DNA from: Aporrectodea caliginosa
Taxonomy: Eukaryota; Annelida; Clitellata; Crassiclitellata; Lumbricidae
Assembly: GCA_020284085.1 (NCBI GenBank)
Contig: JACEVL010001161.1
Location: forward strand, 5,739,930-5,803,929
DNA length: 64,000 nt
Direction: 5' to 3'
The notes beneath the pieces are model-generated. The model searched no databases and was not told the origin of the DNA. It saw nothing but the letters and a program-made list of their open reading frames with translations. Below are positions 32,401 to 43,545 of this stretch, in pieces. Position 1 is the stretch's first letter. Every line of letters begins with the position of its first letter. Made by a program: the position numbers and the translations under genes.

Positions 32401-33790
32401 GATGCACCTTACTGATCAAACGCAATTGATTTTTAAATATACATGTAGCTTCGTCTGAAAGCGTACTGAAGGTGTCTAAAAGAGTCACAATATGTACCGT
32501 ATAACGACATGCGAAGGCTTCTGTTTAAATTCAACAGTCGCGTAATTTGCTCCTTTTTATGCACGATTTCTGAAGAAATATTTGGTAAGACCCAACTTTA
32601 TTCATGAACGCCAATTGTGTGTGTTACGTAGCCATAGTTAAATAAATGAATAACAAATTGAAATAGTTCAGTTTTCAAATTGTGCGATAAGATTGGCTTA
32701 AAAAACTTGACTGAGCCATGAGATGTCGCTAGACCGTGGATAAATGCTAACACTATTTAGACTTAATGCCACCGACGCCTGAAACTATAGTATTATCCAA
32801 ACGAATAAACAGGTATGAAAACGGTGAGACCTGTTTCAGATAATTTCTCTTGAAGTCAAAGGACTTTATGGCGATAAGGAGGTCGTTAAACTGTTACAAT
32901 CTATTGAAGGATAAGGTAGACATGAACAGCTCTTGTAGCCAAAAGACGTTGATTGAGCGCATCAATAATAAATCCTTTCAAACACCTCTAAATCATTTCT
33001 GACCTATGCTATATATTCAAAAATGGCAGTTCATCGCTAGTCGTTGGTAAAAGTATATTACAAACAAAAACAGTTTGGAAACTGCCAAGGCCGTTGACAT
33101 CGACGTAATAATAACGTTCGCTAAGGGATTGCATCCTTACTGATCAAACGCAATTGATTTTTAAATATGACGATGTAGCTTCGTATTGAAAGCGTTTTGA
33201 AGGTGTCTAAAAGAGTCTTTCGTATGTACCGTCAATAACGACATGCGAAGGCTTCTGTTTAAATTCAACAGTCGCGTAATTTGCTCCTTTTTATGCACGA
33301 TTTCTGAAGAAATATTTGGTAAGACCCAACTTTATTCATGAACGCCAATTGTGTGTGTTACATAGCCGCCGTTAAATAAATCAATAACAAATTGAAATAG
33401 TTCAGTTTTCAAATTGTGCGATAAGATTGGCTTAAAAAATTTGACTGGGCCATGAGATGTCGCTATAGACCGTGGATAAATGCTAATCACTATTTAGACT
33501 TATTGCCACCGACGCCTGAAACTATAGTATTATCCAATCGAATAAACAGGTATGAAAACGGTGAGACCTGTTTCAGATAATTTCTCTTGAAGTCAAAGGA
33601 CTTTATGGCGATAAGGAGGTCGTTAAACTGTTACAATCTATTGAAGGATAAGGTAGACATGAACAGCTCTGGTAGCCAAAAGACGTTGCTTGAGCGCATC
33701 AATAATAAATCCTTTCAGACACCTCTAAATCATTTCTGACCTATGCTATATATTCAAAAATTGCGCTTTATCGCTAGTTAAGCATCAGTT
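32361..33790. repeat. Direct duplication of about 0.7 kb
   Basis: 32361-33055 and 33084-33780 run in parallel from GCCAAGGCCGTTGACATCGA to CTATATATTCAAAAATGG/TTGCGC. They include two family A copies per unit (one in each orientation). The second unit is about 14 bp longer, through many one- and two-base insertions, with few substitutions. Confidence 0.88.
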
Positions 33791-33923
33791 CTATCCAATA
33801 AAAAAAACACATTCAAATTAGAAACCCATACATTTATCACCAATTGAATTGGTTTGTTTATGGTGATAAATGTATGGGTTTCTAATTTGAATGTGTTTTT
33901 TATTGGATAGAACTGATGCTTAA
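33778..33923. repeat. Near-perfect 146-bp palindrome (hairpin)
   Basis: The left arm (about 33778-33841, starting TTAAGCATCAGTTCTATCC) is the reverse complement of the right arm (about 33862-33923, ending GAACTGATGCTTAA). The only difference seen is two extra A in the left A-run. The 20-nt centre contains CCAATTGAATTGG, itself a palindrome. It begins exactly where the second duplicated family A copy ends. Confidence 0.93.
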
Positions 33924-34620
33924 CAATGTTTTTAATATTCTTGGTCTTTAGTTATTACTTAAAACTAGTTTGAAAATGTTTATGTATAGGATTCATTTTG
34001 AGTTAATTGTAATTGATAAAATCAACATTTAATAATACTGATGCTTTGATTGTCATGTTGATATTGATTATTCAATCTGTTTGTACTATTCTTGATGGAC
34101 TATGAATATTGAACATTGATTGTAAATGTAAAATTGATAGCTTGGTGTTAATTTAGAGAGATAGATGTGATGCTCTGCAAATATTGTAATTAAGAATAAG
34201 AATTAGATTAAAATTGAGGAGAAAACAGTTATTAATAGAGCCTATATGGTCGCCAAAAAAATTAATGAAAAGCCTGTACGGCTAGAAGATTAATTTTGTT
34301 TCTTTTTAATATCAAAAAAAGAAGGAAAAAAAGGAGAAAAAAAAGAACAATCACCTGTCAAATTTCATCGTTGCAACTTCCTGTCAGAAAAGAAGCAAAG
34401 ACAAGAAAAGAGAAAGAATTCTGATGAAAAACATTATTCGAAAATGAACTTAAATACGTCAAAAACTTTAAAGTCGTCAATATCCTTTCAGAAATAGAAT
34501 CCAAGACGGAAAAAAGATAAAGAAAACTGATGAAAACACTACACGAAAATGAACTGAAATGCATCAAAAACTTTAAAGACGTCAACGGCCTTTGTTGCTA
34601 AAAGATGTCATTAAACATTG
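33924..34620. other. AT-rich interval, purine-rich segment with internal duplication
   Basis: 33924-34240 is AT-rich and featureless. 34310-34560 is rich in GAAAAA, with a diverged repeat of about 108 bp (CGAAAATGAACTTAAATACG at 34438; CGAAAATGAACTGAAATGCA at 34546). It ends with an A/F core (GACGTCAACGGCCTTTGTTG). Confidence 0.5.
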
Positions 34621-35049
34621 GATAAATAAAAATAATATCGCTAGTCCTTGGTAAGTGTATACCTACAAACAAAAACTGTTTGAAACCTCTAAAGATCGAA
34701 GCCAACGACGTAATAATAGGCCCTAACGTCGCTAAAATATTGAATCCGAAAAGAGAGAGCATAATGCGAAAATGTGACGAATTAACGTATTATTGAACTC
34801 GTCTTTATGTTTTCTACAATTCTCTTTCGTTTTTCAAATCAACATCGACCGCTAGGGTCTAAAAACACATACACACCAAACATAGTATTCACTTGTCTAT
34901 CTATCAAGTAGTCCTATAAATGTACATTTTCACACTTATCAAAATATTCATCTGTCTATCAAACATACACCTTTACACGTTTCGTAAATATTCGTTGATG
35001 ACGTTACTGTTTCCGCTTTTTACGAACTAATTTAAGAGTACTAATTTAA

Positions 35050-35177
35050 GAATAATGTGCAGTGGTTTAGCGGCGCTGTACTTAGAGCTGTGGTCCGTAA
35101 GCTGGTACGCGTAATTAGGCTCCTTACCCAATTCGTTCCTACTCTTGAAGAACTCTGTAAAAAGCCGACCATGACTC

Positions 35178-35213
<36 letters not shown>

Positions 35214-35495
35214 CAAGTGTCTGTCTGTCTACGACTTCTCTCCAAATCGTACGACCTCTCTCCCTCTCTATCTACGATTGCTCAAACTCGATCCTTTGCC
35301 ATCATTGGGCACTCCTTATGGAATGCCCTTCACTTCACTTTGCGTGAGACTTTCCTTTCTGGATCATTGTCTTCATCTCTCTCTCTCCTTAAAACATATT
35401 TCTTCTCTCGGGGTTCTCGCACTGGGAGCGCTACTGAATGGCCTCGGCTGTGAGCGGCGCTATATAAATTACTAATTACATTACATTACATTACA
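35050..35495 (+). pseudogene. CR1-like LINE 3' end with CTGT/CT microsatellite
   Basis: Frames read AQTRSFAIIGHSLWNALHFT and SGSLSSSLSLLKTYFFSRG, the C-terminal F-A-x-x-G-x-S-L-W-N-x-L ... L-K-T-Y-x-F of CR1-like reverse transcriptases. They end before GAGCGGCGCTATATAAATTA and an (ATTAC)n tail. A (CTGT)n(CT)n tract (35178-35215) lies upstream of the coding part. Confidence 0.75.
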
Positions 35496-35769
35496 TTATC
35501 CGTCTGTCTCTGTTTCTCTCTCTGCGGTAATTCTATATAATTTTAAGCAGACTATGTGTGGATGAATGATATTCCAACGTTGCGCTCAATGCGTGTGGGC
35601 AACTTTGATTAATTATACGCCAGGTTCGGCTAAGGGCAATTCCTCGCACTCAGTGGAGGAATCTTGGGCTGAGGTATAGGGAATTATAGAGATAGCTGGG
35701 TCATACAATCGGTGTTTGTTTCATACTGTTTCATACTGGTGTCGTTTGTTTGGGCGCCAAAAATTTGAA

Positions 35770-36125
35770 TTCTGCATGCATCAGAAGATTGGAGGCCTTT
35801 GAGATGTGGATATGGCGAAGAATGGAGAGAGTCAGCTGGATGGATCGGAGGACAAATGAAGACATACTACAAATGGGGGACGAAAAAGATCCATGATAGG
35901 GATAATACGAAGCCGACAAAGAAAATGGTTGGGCCACATCATGAGGGGAGATTCCCTTCTAAGAATTATAATTGAGGGAAGAATGGAGGGAAGAAGACAC
36001 GAGGAAGACCGAGAATGATGTTGTTGGACTGGATGTTGGAGGAAGATTACAGCAAACTGAAGGAAAGAGCCAGAAAACGTGATGAATGGCGAAATTGGAC
36101 GTACGAACCTGCCTAGTAAGGCAGA
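35770..36125 (+). pseudogene. RTE/Jockey-like LINE C-terminal relic
   Basis: Frames read RRLEAFEMWIWRRMERVSWM and DRRTNEDILQM, then in other frames [20 protein letters not shown] and [20 protein letters not shown]. The F-E-M-W-x-x-R-R-M, W-L-G-H and final R-D-E-W-R segments are typical of LINE C-termini of this kind. At least three frameshifts. Confidence 0.72.
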
Positions 36126-36329
36126 GAACCAAAAGAAGAATGCATGATCTATATAGGCATGTAGCCTATTGAGACATCAAACAATAAACTAAGTGAAGTA
36201 ACTGATATAAGATGAGTAACTGTAACATGTAACTGCTCTTGTTCTAGCTCTAATACCTAGTTTTTGGCTCTGAATTTTTTACTACTATATCTGGATTTTG
36301 AAGAATTAAAAAACAAAAATGTAATATTC

Positions 36330-36815
36330 GTTGGCCAGTTTAATATTCGTCAATATTCGTAAATTATTAAAAATCTTAATATTCGTAATATGCGCATACT
36401 CGTTCGATGGTGGTGGTTGTGGTGATGATAGTGATTGTGATGGTTTCGGTGGTGGCGTTGATGGTGGTGTAGTTGGCGATGATGACGACCACCACGATGA
36501 TGACGTAATTGATGACGACGATGTTAGTGATGATAACAACGACAGTAAAACAACGACGATAATTTAAGATATCACGCTGTTTTTGTTTAACGCCGCTACT
36601 TCCTCGTAGTTGAGGCGATGGGTTTAGCGCTCTCTTTGGACACCGTTAGAACGCTTTTTATCGTTAGTATATAGGCATGGCAAACATTAACCACTAACTT
36701 AAACTCCGCCAATGTACGGCCGTGCCAGGCAGTGCCAGTCTGAAGCCTGGTTGAATGAGGAGGGCGACGCTAATGATTCTTTTGCTATCACAAAGTGTCT
36801 TTAAACTGAAATTAC
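36330..36815 (+). repeat. Family B copy followed by a 12-mer module and an E copy
   Basis: GGT/GAT-rich interior, CAACGACGATAATTTAAG and TAGTTGAGGCGATGG; GACACCGTTAGA, 17 nt, TATATAGG at 36637-36675; minus E module at 36705-36800. The Asp-rich frame 36331-36567 is a by-product of the repeat. Confidence 0.65.
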
Positions 36816-36929
36816 TGAAATTACTCCTACTGGTTATAGATTTTGGATGTATGTAAGATTTTACAGCGTGTAAAGTCTTTCGATACTCTTCGAAATCGCG
36901 AATAACTAAAGCCGATAGTGGAGATTGCA

Positions 36930-37130
36930 ATGAATAAGAGGAAGAGGAGAAGGAGTAGGGGATGGGAGGAGAAGAAGGAAGATGAAGAGGAGAAGAAGGA
37001 GGAGGAGGAGAAGGAGGAGGAGGAGATGAGTGGAGAAAGAGAAAAAGGAGGAGGAGAGGAGTGGAGGAAGAGAAGGAGGAAGACAAGAAGGAGGAAGAGA
37101 ATGAGAAAGGCGAGGAGAGGGAAATAAAAA
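36930..37130. repeat. Purine-rich GGA/GAA tract
   Basis: About 200 bases almost free of pyrimidines on the plus strand (repeats of AGGAGGAGAAGG type). The Glu/Lys-rich and Ser/Pro-rich frames on the two strands are compositional. Confidence 0.9.
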
Positions 37131-37159
37131 GAGAGCTATGTTATCACATACAAGACGGT

Positions 37160-37400
37160 GGGTCATGTTTCCGACAATTTCTGACGATGTCAACGGTCTT
37201 TGCTGCAATAAGACGTCGTTAAACTCTTCGAATTCATTGAGCAGTAAGTAAGACATCCACAACTGTTACACCGTAGCCACAAGATATCGTTTGATCTTGC
37301 TAAGTATACACCGCTAACACACCTCTAAATCACTTTCAGCCGAAGATATGTATATTCAAAAATTGCGTTTGATCGATAGTTAAATCAATATCCGTGTCCT
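37160..37400 (+). repeat. Family A copy
   Basis: TTTCCGACAATTTCTGACG, GTCAACGGTCTTTGCTGC, AGACGTCGTTAAACTC, ACACACCTCTAAATCAC and AAAAATTGCGTTTGATCG in family order. Confidence 0.75.
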
Positions 37401-37458
37401 TTGTTCGATGTTCACCGTTTGTAATCCCATCCACACATGGGAGTTGATCTATCAAAAC

Positions 37459-38077
37459 CTGAATAACATGCTGTTATTATGAATTTGTATTATTATGAAT
37501 GCATCTATTAACTGTCACATTCTCATAACGAAGCATCAACCGATGGCGATAAGCACTTCAGTGGAAGAAGACTTATTCAAGGTCACTACATGGTAAACGT
37601 CTGAGGCGAGGATCGAACCCTCACAAAAAAAGTTACAAGACAAGAGTTGGATAGTTAGTGTTCTGTTTAAGGTCGTCTTTCTCCTTAATTAACCTAGGCT
37701 GCGGACAAGCACCTTACGAGTAAAACAGTGGATGAATCACCTATAACCATTCAATTAGTATTACATATTCGTTAATTGATAAATCAGACAGTGTTAATGT
37801 TCATTCATTAACCCATTTTCTACTAGCAAGCATCTTCCGAATCAAACAATGCTTTACTCGGAAGCTGCTTGTCGGCAGCCTTTGTTAATTAAGGAGGAGG
37901 GCGACCTTAAACAGAACACTAACTATCCAACTCGTCCATTGTATCTCTCAGTGAACAAGTCTTCTTCCACTCAGGTGCTCAGCGCCATCGATTGAGGCTT
38001 CGTTATGAGAATGTGACAGTTAATAGATGCATCCATAATAATACAGATTCATATTATCATGCTTTTCAGTTTTCATT
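37459..38077. mobile_element. Long inverted repeat (foldback element)
   Basis: The left arm (about 37459-37735) and right arm (about 37845-38077) are inverted copies. AATGCATCTATTAACTGTCA pairs with TGACAGTTAATAGATGCATC, AACGAAGCATCAACCGATGG with CCATCGATTGAGGCTTCGTT, and GTTGGATAGTTAGTGTTCTG with CAGAACACTAACTATCCAAC. The loop is about 110 bp. The left arm carries an extra stretch near 37590-37640. A single-arm relative is at 5695-5815. No protein. Confidence 0.8.
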
Positions 38078-38164
38078 GACAAACCCCATTTAGGAAGGGG
38101 ATTAGGATCGGCGAACATTCGAACAAAATCTAAATATGCTCTTCCTATACCGGCGATCATTTTT

Positions 38165-38400
38165 TTTATTACTCCACAGTTTTACGTCGTCTTATGACAT
38201 CAAAGGCCGTTGACGACAATAATATACAGAAAACACACAATTCAATAATTACAAGAACCTTAGAGCATCCGAACAACACTATTCAAGGTGTCGAAACGGA
38301 GCTTTACAATATTATTTCACTAATATTCAAATATAAAGTAGTTCATCTCATTGTCTATGATTTCCATATCCTAACAAAGAGAATTTATGCAAATTAAACA
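38165..38400 (+). repeat. Family F copy
   Basis: CACAGTTTTACGTCGTCTTA, CAAAGGCCGTTGACGACAAT, TTAGAGCATCCGAACAACAC and GGTGTCGAAACGGAGC follow the order at 11213-11360. Confidence 0.72.
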
Positions 38401-38459
38401 ATATTATTATACAGCAATTGTTCCATAAAAGACATTTACGAAGTACTCTTTCAAACATT

Positions 38460-38562
38460 TCATACGGCGATCAAACGCAATTGTTGAATATATATATCTT
38501 CGGCTGAAAGTGATTTAGAGGTGTGTTATTGGGGAGCGTGGTTTCAGAATAACACACCTCTA
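38460..38562 (-). repeat. 12-mer/TATA module ending in a 15-bp stem
   Basis: The minus strand reads a TATATATA module, then TAGAGGTGTGTTATT (38516-38530), which is inverted perfectly at 38548-38562 around a 17-nt loop. Confidence 0.75.
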
Positions 38563-38869
38563 GACCGTCGGGTGATCAACATCTCTGTCGAATTGGTGGT
38601 ATTCAGCATTAGGTTGTTATGGGTAGACCATGACCTAACGACATCAGACTCCTCGATTACCGCCTCCCTCATTATGGCTTGCGAGGATCGGAAAGTTCTA
38701 TTGGTTTAACGACAACTAGTTACTGTCACGAGCGTAAACGCTGTCCTTACTTTACAAAACATTATTCCCAGATTATCTAAGCAACGTCTATAATAGGACT
38801 TTCGCCACCGACGCCTGAAAATAATATTATCATCAAATGCAACTCAATGCGAAGAAACAGGGAACTATA

Positions 38870-39110
38870 TTATCACACACGAACGGTGAGACCTGTTTCA
38901 GTTAATTTCTGCCGACTTCATCGGCTTTTGTTGCCCTTAGTCGTCGTTAAACTTTTCGAATCGATAAGCTATTCATCAACAACTCTGGTAGCCACAAGAT
39001 GTCGTTTGACCGTGACAATAAAAATTACTCCGTTAAAACACCTCTAAATCATTTGTAGCCGAAGCTATATATACAACCATTGCATCTGATTGTTATCTCA
39101 TTCTTCAATG
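38870..39110 (+). repeat. Family A copy
   Basis: ACGAACGGTGAGACCTGTTT, GCCGACTTCATCGGC, AGTCGTCGTTAAACTTTTCG, ACACCTCTAAATCATTTGTA, 17-nt spacer and TATATATAC. Confidence 0.78.
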
Positions 39111-39424
39111 TAAGATATGATTTGGTTTGGTTACTGTATTACAATAGCTACTATGTCGCATAATACTCAGTACTGTGTTATAATAAGAGATCTGTGATTA
39201 TAATTTTAATCTATTAAAACTATTCTTTAAACAATTATAATACAAGTATGCTTTGTTACTTAATGAACTTGTATTACATGTATAATATGTTAGATACATG
39301 AACAGTTTAAAAGAGTACTTCGTAAAAAAAATTTATATGGATAAATTGCTGTATTGTTTAATTTGCATGAAATCTTTGTGTCAGAATATAGAAATCATGG
39401 ACAGAATAAGATGAACTACCTTAT

Positions 39425-39600
39425 GTTACAAAATATTGAATATTAGTGAAATTGTAAAGCTCCGTTTGACACCTTTAATGGTGTCATTCGGATGCTATAA
39501 GTTTCTGGTTCTGATTGTATCGTATATTTTCCGTATTGTCGTCAACGGCCTTTGATGTCATAAGACGATGTTAAGCGTTGGATTAAATAAATAATAATTA
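39425..39600 (-). repeat. Family F copy, inverted
   Basis: Inverse of the F order: AAGCTCCGTTTGACACC, GGTGTCATTCGGATGC, TTGTCGTCAACGGCCTTTGA. With 38165-38400 it forms an inverted pair about 1.4 kb apart. Confidence 0.72.
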
Positions 39601-40150
39601 TTGTTATCTCATAAACGGATATTCCTGCCCTGTGAAATCTGGGAACTCTGATGGTCGACGTTAACGACTTCATAACGTGTCGTTAAACATTGAATGCTAA
39701 TAATAAGTGGCATATGCGATGTATTTGTAGCATACGTTCGATGTTCTTCCACTAGCAACCAAACTTGCGGCTAAATGGTCCTCAGTTTCTAATGATCTAT
39801 TTTGAACGTCTGGCACTCACCACCAAAGCGCCACCAATCACAAGAGACAATTTATATTTCCAATTGCTAGTGTGATCGTTCCTGGCTTTCACGTCGTCTA
39901 AAATACCTCAAACTGACATAATATTAATCAGAAATATCACTAAACGTGATATATAGGCGGACGATAGCTGTGGAATGACGGCTCGCGATAATTTGCGAAG
40001 TGTACTAATGTAAAGAAGTAACTGATTGTTTTTGAGGACCTATTTATAGAAGTATTCAATGACACAAGGAAAATAATTATGATAATTTATCAGTGCTACA
40101 TTTTTAATATTCAATGGAAATTAAAACTACAATTTTTATCTGTGTCTTTG
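39601..40150. other. Intergenic stretch, nothing recognised
   Basis: AT-rich sequence with no motif, reading frame or repeat that I can place, apart from a weak GTCGACGTTAACGACTTC core near 39655. Confidence 0.4.
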
Positions 40151-41215
40151 AATATAGATATCATACGGTCAATACCGTTAGTGCTTTTTTGCCGGCTGCC
40201 TTGTAACGCTCACGGTGCATTTTCTTTAGGAGACATTTCTGTTTAACGACACTGTGTCATAACGATGCTGATTAACGTCGCCCTCCCGTCTAATCCAGGC
40301 TCTAGATTGGCACCACCCGCAAACGGCAGTGGCGGTTAACCTAATCGGCAAGTTTCATTTGTTTGCTTATGGGTATACCAGGGCCTCTGTGGTCGACTTA
40401 CATGACCTTATCAATTGTGGCTGTCTCAAGCATACAAGCGATGTTTATTTATTTATCCAATGTTTTAATGACATCTTTTAGCAACAAAGGCCGTTGACGT
40501 CTTTAAAGTTTTTGATGCATACAGTTCATTTTCGTGTTTTGTGCAAATATAGCGTCTGGTAAAAGCGTTTTAAAGGTGTCCAATACAATCAGATCATATG
40601 CCGTCTAGCGATATCTTAGGGTTACTAGGGGGGTTGGGTGTAGCGAATAGTTGGTTAGTTACTGTTTACTGACGCTGTTTAGAACAAAGATTATTGGCCT
40701 CGCCCTCCTCCCTTCTCCAGGGTTTGGACTGGCACCCCGAGTATAAAGCAGCTGCCGGACTGATAGGTATGATCAATCAGTTTATATATAATGAAAATCA
40801 TATCGACATCTTCCAGACGTTGACCCGATAGAAGTTACAAAATTAAATTACAATGTTACACGGTGGTCTCCCACGAGGTGTCGGATTTAACGATTGCGAT
40901 TTCGAAGTTTCTGAACGAACATTTTTTCTCTGTCACAAAGCAGGACCCGTAACCACCGGGATTGTCATGGTGCTGGTCCTGGTGGAGGTGAAGGTTATGG
41001 TTGTGGTTATGATGGTAGTGGTGGTGGTGAATTTGATGGTGTAATTGGCGATTATGACAGCAATGATAAACTAGAACGACGACGATAATTTCAGGTCTCT
41101 TATCGTTTTCATTTGAGACCATTACTTCATCGGTCAGACGTGGTTGAGCCGACTGTTGAGCACTGTCTTTAAACACCTTTAAAACGTTGTTAGCAAACCT
41201 TATATAGGCCTGAAA
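40150..41215. repeat. Families G, A, E and B in succession
   Basis: G with an E module (40190-40445), inverted A/F core with a minus 12-mer/TATA module (40455-40600), E (40665-40745) and B (40880-41215), ending ACACCTTTAAAACG, then TATATAGG. Confidence 0.62.
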
Positions 41216-42445
41216 TGAAATGAAATAACCGCAATGTTATGTTTTCTGTAAAGTCCCAGAAAAATTAAACCATTTATTATTAACTTGCAGAAAAGAAAAT
41301 ATTTCTAACATATTAAGAGATGCATGTGTCTTATATAGAGTAGATTTTAACACTAAGAATTTACTTGATGTAGGTTGCATACAAAGTGAGGTTTATAGGC
41401 TTATAAGTCTTATTTATAAAGGAAAAGTTGTTTAAATGTTATCGTTTGTAAGCTCTTGCAAGAGTTTCATTTATGTATGAAATCAGTTAATTAAATGTAC
41501 ATTATGGTATAGGTTAGGAAGTCTTGTTTTATTTTTTAATGTGTGTTTATCTTTCTATAATTTTTTAAAACAAATTTCTCATTGATTATATGTGCCAAGA
41601 ATCTCATGCTCCGGTTGATAACATTATAAATTGTCCTCCAAGATTTAAACATTTAGACAAAGGAGATTATGAATCTCATTTCAGAACGAAGTTGTCAAAT
41701 ATGCTGAAATCTGTAATAAAAAACGATTTTATTTTTACACTTATGTGTCAAAACTGATGCTAAGTGTTTGTTTGATAGCATCAGATGTCATAATCATAAT
41801 TAATATGATATGATGTTTCTTGTGAACTTTGGTCTATAGTTATGCTCGTTTGTAGACTCTTGTTGAATTTGCTATATTATATACATACTGTGGATGTGTT
41901 AGAGTCCTGTTCTAACTATTTGCATATATTATGATAATATTGTGTGATTGAAATTATTAAATACTTCCATACAATGTACCAAAAAATTACAAACTTCATG
42001 TCTTACTTGCATGTGTGACAAATATCAATCAAGCTGTATTAAAAACATTAAATGTAAAAATTGAGAATTTCGGGTGAAGTTTATTTTATTGTCAACACGT
42101 AGCATAATAAATGATAAAGAATTGTCATATTCACTGTTGAATATATTTCTTTAAAAATGCTTGACTTTACTGATTGATGACTTCTTAAAAATCCAAAAGT
42201 GAACTTCATGTTAAACTTTCATGTCTTCTAAATTTGTAAAATAAATGTTATTGAAATAAATAGATTAAGAAGTAAATGTGCATTAGTAATGGAGATCAAG
42301 AATTAATTTTAAGAAACCTTTCTTGTATACGATAATTGCTACTAAATATTGTTGAATTTGCATCAGATACCAAATTGCATGTATCAAACTGTATATTTAT
42401 GAATTGTATTTTTTAATGTCGTTAAACAGTGAACACTAATGACAT
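41216..42445. other. AT-rich gene-free interval of 1.2 kb
   Basis: Low-complexity AT-rich DNA without frames above 60 codons and without any of the dispersed modules, unlike most of the window. It is followed directly by an inverted F end (42450-42580), so it could be the unique interior of a larger element of that family. Confidence 0.4.
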
Positions 42446-42449
42446 TTTA

Positions 42450-42580
42450 AGGTTATGTTTGGACAGTCTTAAATGGTGTCTTTTCGACGCTATGAATTCA
42501 TTTCACTGCACTGTATATGTTTTAAATTGTCGTCAACGGCCTTTGATGTCATATGACGACGTTAAACCTTGGAGAAATAA
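42450..42580 (-). repeat. Family F end, inverted
   Basis: TTGTCGTCAACGGCCTTTGA, TGTCATATGACGACGTTAAA and CCTTGGA; upstream GGTGTCTTTTCGACGC. Confidence 0.7.
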
Positions 42581-42639
42581 AATAAACCGCAATGTTAAAT
42601 TTAATGTGCGTTGTTTGATTGTTAGTAGTATAATAATAA

Positions 42640-43353
42640 CGCACTGGCTACGGAACCGGACGGACGGTGCCGTTATTTCTTTTCTACGGAACCGTCCGCA
42701 AATAATCTATGGGCGATTGCACATATATTGCACATATCTATGTCACGCCGGCGACCCGGGTTCGATTCCCGGTCGGTCGGTTTATCAGAGATTAATTTCT
42801 CGGACCTTTACTGCGGGTGGCTCGGTCGCAATATAAACGTGGAGTACAATACAATACAATACAATACAATACAAACACACAACCTGACGGCTGGCGCCTC
42901 CGGGCTGCTCATTGTCCTACATGAGGGCTGGGCGCCTGTTGATGGCTGCCGCTACTGGTTGAGCGTTCTAGAAGTAGCTTGCTATCAACAACGCTATATA
43001 AATCGTCGTAAATACATACACATATCTATGGCGTCTACATCCGGTTGAAATAAATATTGGCAAAAGCCTGTCACGTGAACTTGTTGTCTTCCCGTCGAAT
43101 TTTTATATGGCGGACAACTTGAGGGTCGGTTAGGGCCAGGTTAGTATTCGTGTCGTCGTTTAGTGTCAAATTAGGCGTCGTGAGGGTCGGTTAGGGTCAG
43201 GGTTAGGGTTAGTTTCGTTAATCCCTTAACTACTGCGCTATTGATGGTTCGGCTTTCACGCCATAGATATGTGCAATCGCCCATAGATTATTTGTGGACG
43301 GTTCCGTAGAAAAGAAATTACGGCACCGTCCGGACGGTTCCGTAGCCAGTGCC
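42640..43353. mobile_element. Mutator-like non-autonomous element with ~95-bp TIRs
   Basis: Left end CGCACTGGCTACGGAACCG and right end (minus strand) GGCACTGGCTACGGAACCG are the starts of inverted repeats of about 95 bp. These share GGTGCCGTTATTTCTTTTC-type sequence and AATAATCTATGGGCGATTGC. The 9-bp TAATAATAA flanks both sides (42631-42639 and 43354-43362). Long TIRs with a 9-bp duplication are characteristic of Mutator-like elements, although a simple-sequence duplication is weak evidence on its own. The interior has degenerate TTAGGG-like repeats (43120-43215). Confidence 0.7.
42741..43015 (+). mobile_element. Retroinsertion nested in the Mutator-like element
   Basis: A 5'-truncated SINE2 (CCCGGGTTCGATTCCCGGTC onward) with an ATACA-repeat tail continues into a second sequence ending CGCTATATAAATCGTCG. 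The 11-12-bp CACATATCTATG precedes (about 42729-42740) and follows (about 43019-43030) the insert as a target duplication. Confidence 0.65.
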
Positions 43354-43439
43354 TAATAATAAACTTAGGATTAGAAATTCGGACTTTCGGTGTAATATCC
43401 GTTGAAGCGCTTCATTAATGATAACAACTAAAGTGGCGA

Positions 43440-43545
43440 TTGAAATGATTGTGAAGAAGAGGATGAGGGGAGGAAGAGGAGGTGTAGAAGAGGCGGAGGA
43501 GGAGTAGAAGGCGGAGGATTAGAAGGAAGCGAAGGCTAAAGAAGG
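43440..43545. repeat. GA-rich low-complexity tract
   Basis: GAGGAAGAGGAGG-type sequence similar to 36930-37130. Confidence 0.8.

Noticed and set aside
36331..36567. Asp/Gly-rich frame of 78 codons
   Set aside because: Same origin as above: a GGT/GAT-rich part of a family B repeat.
43120..43215. Interstitial telomere
   Set aside because: TTAGGG-like units are few and degenerate and lie inside a Mutator-like element.
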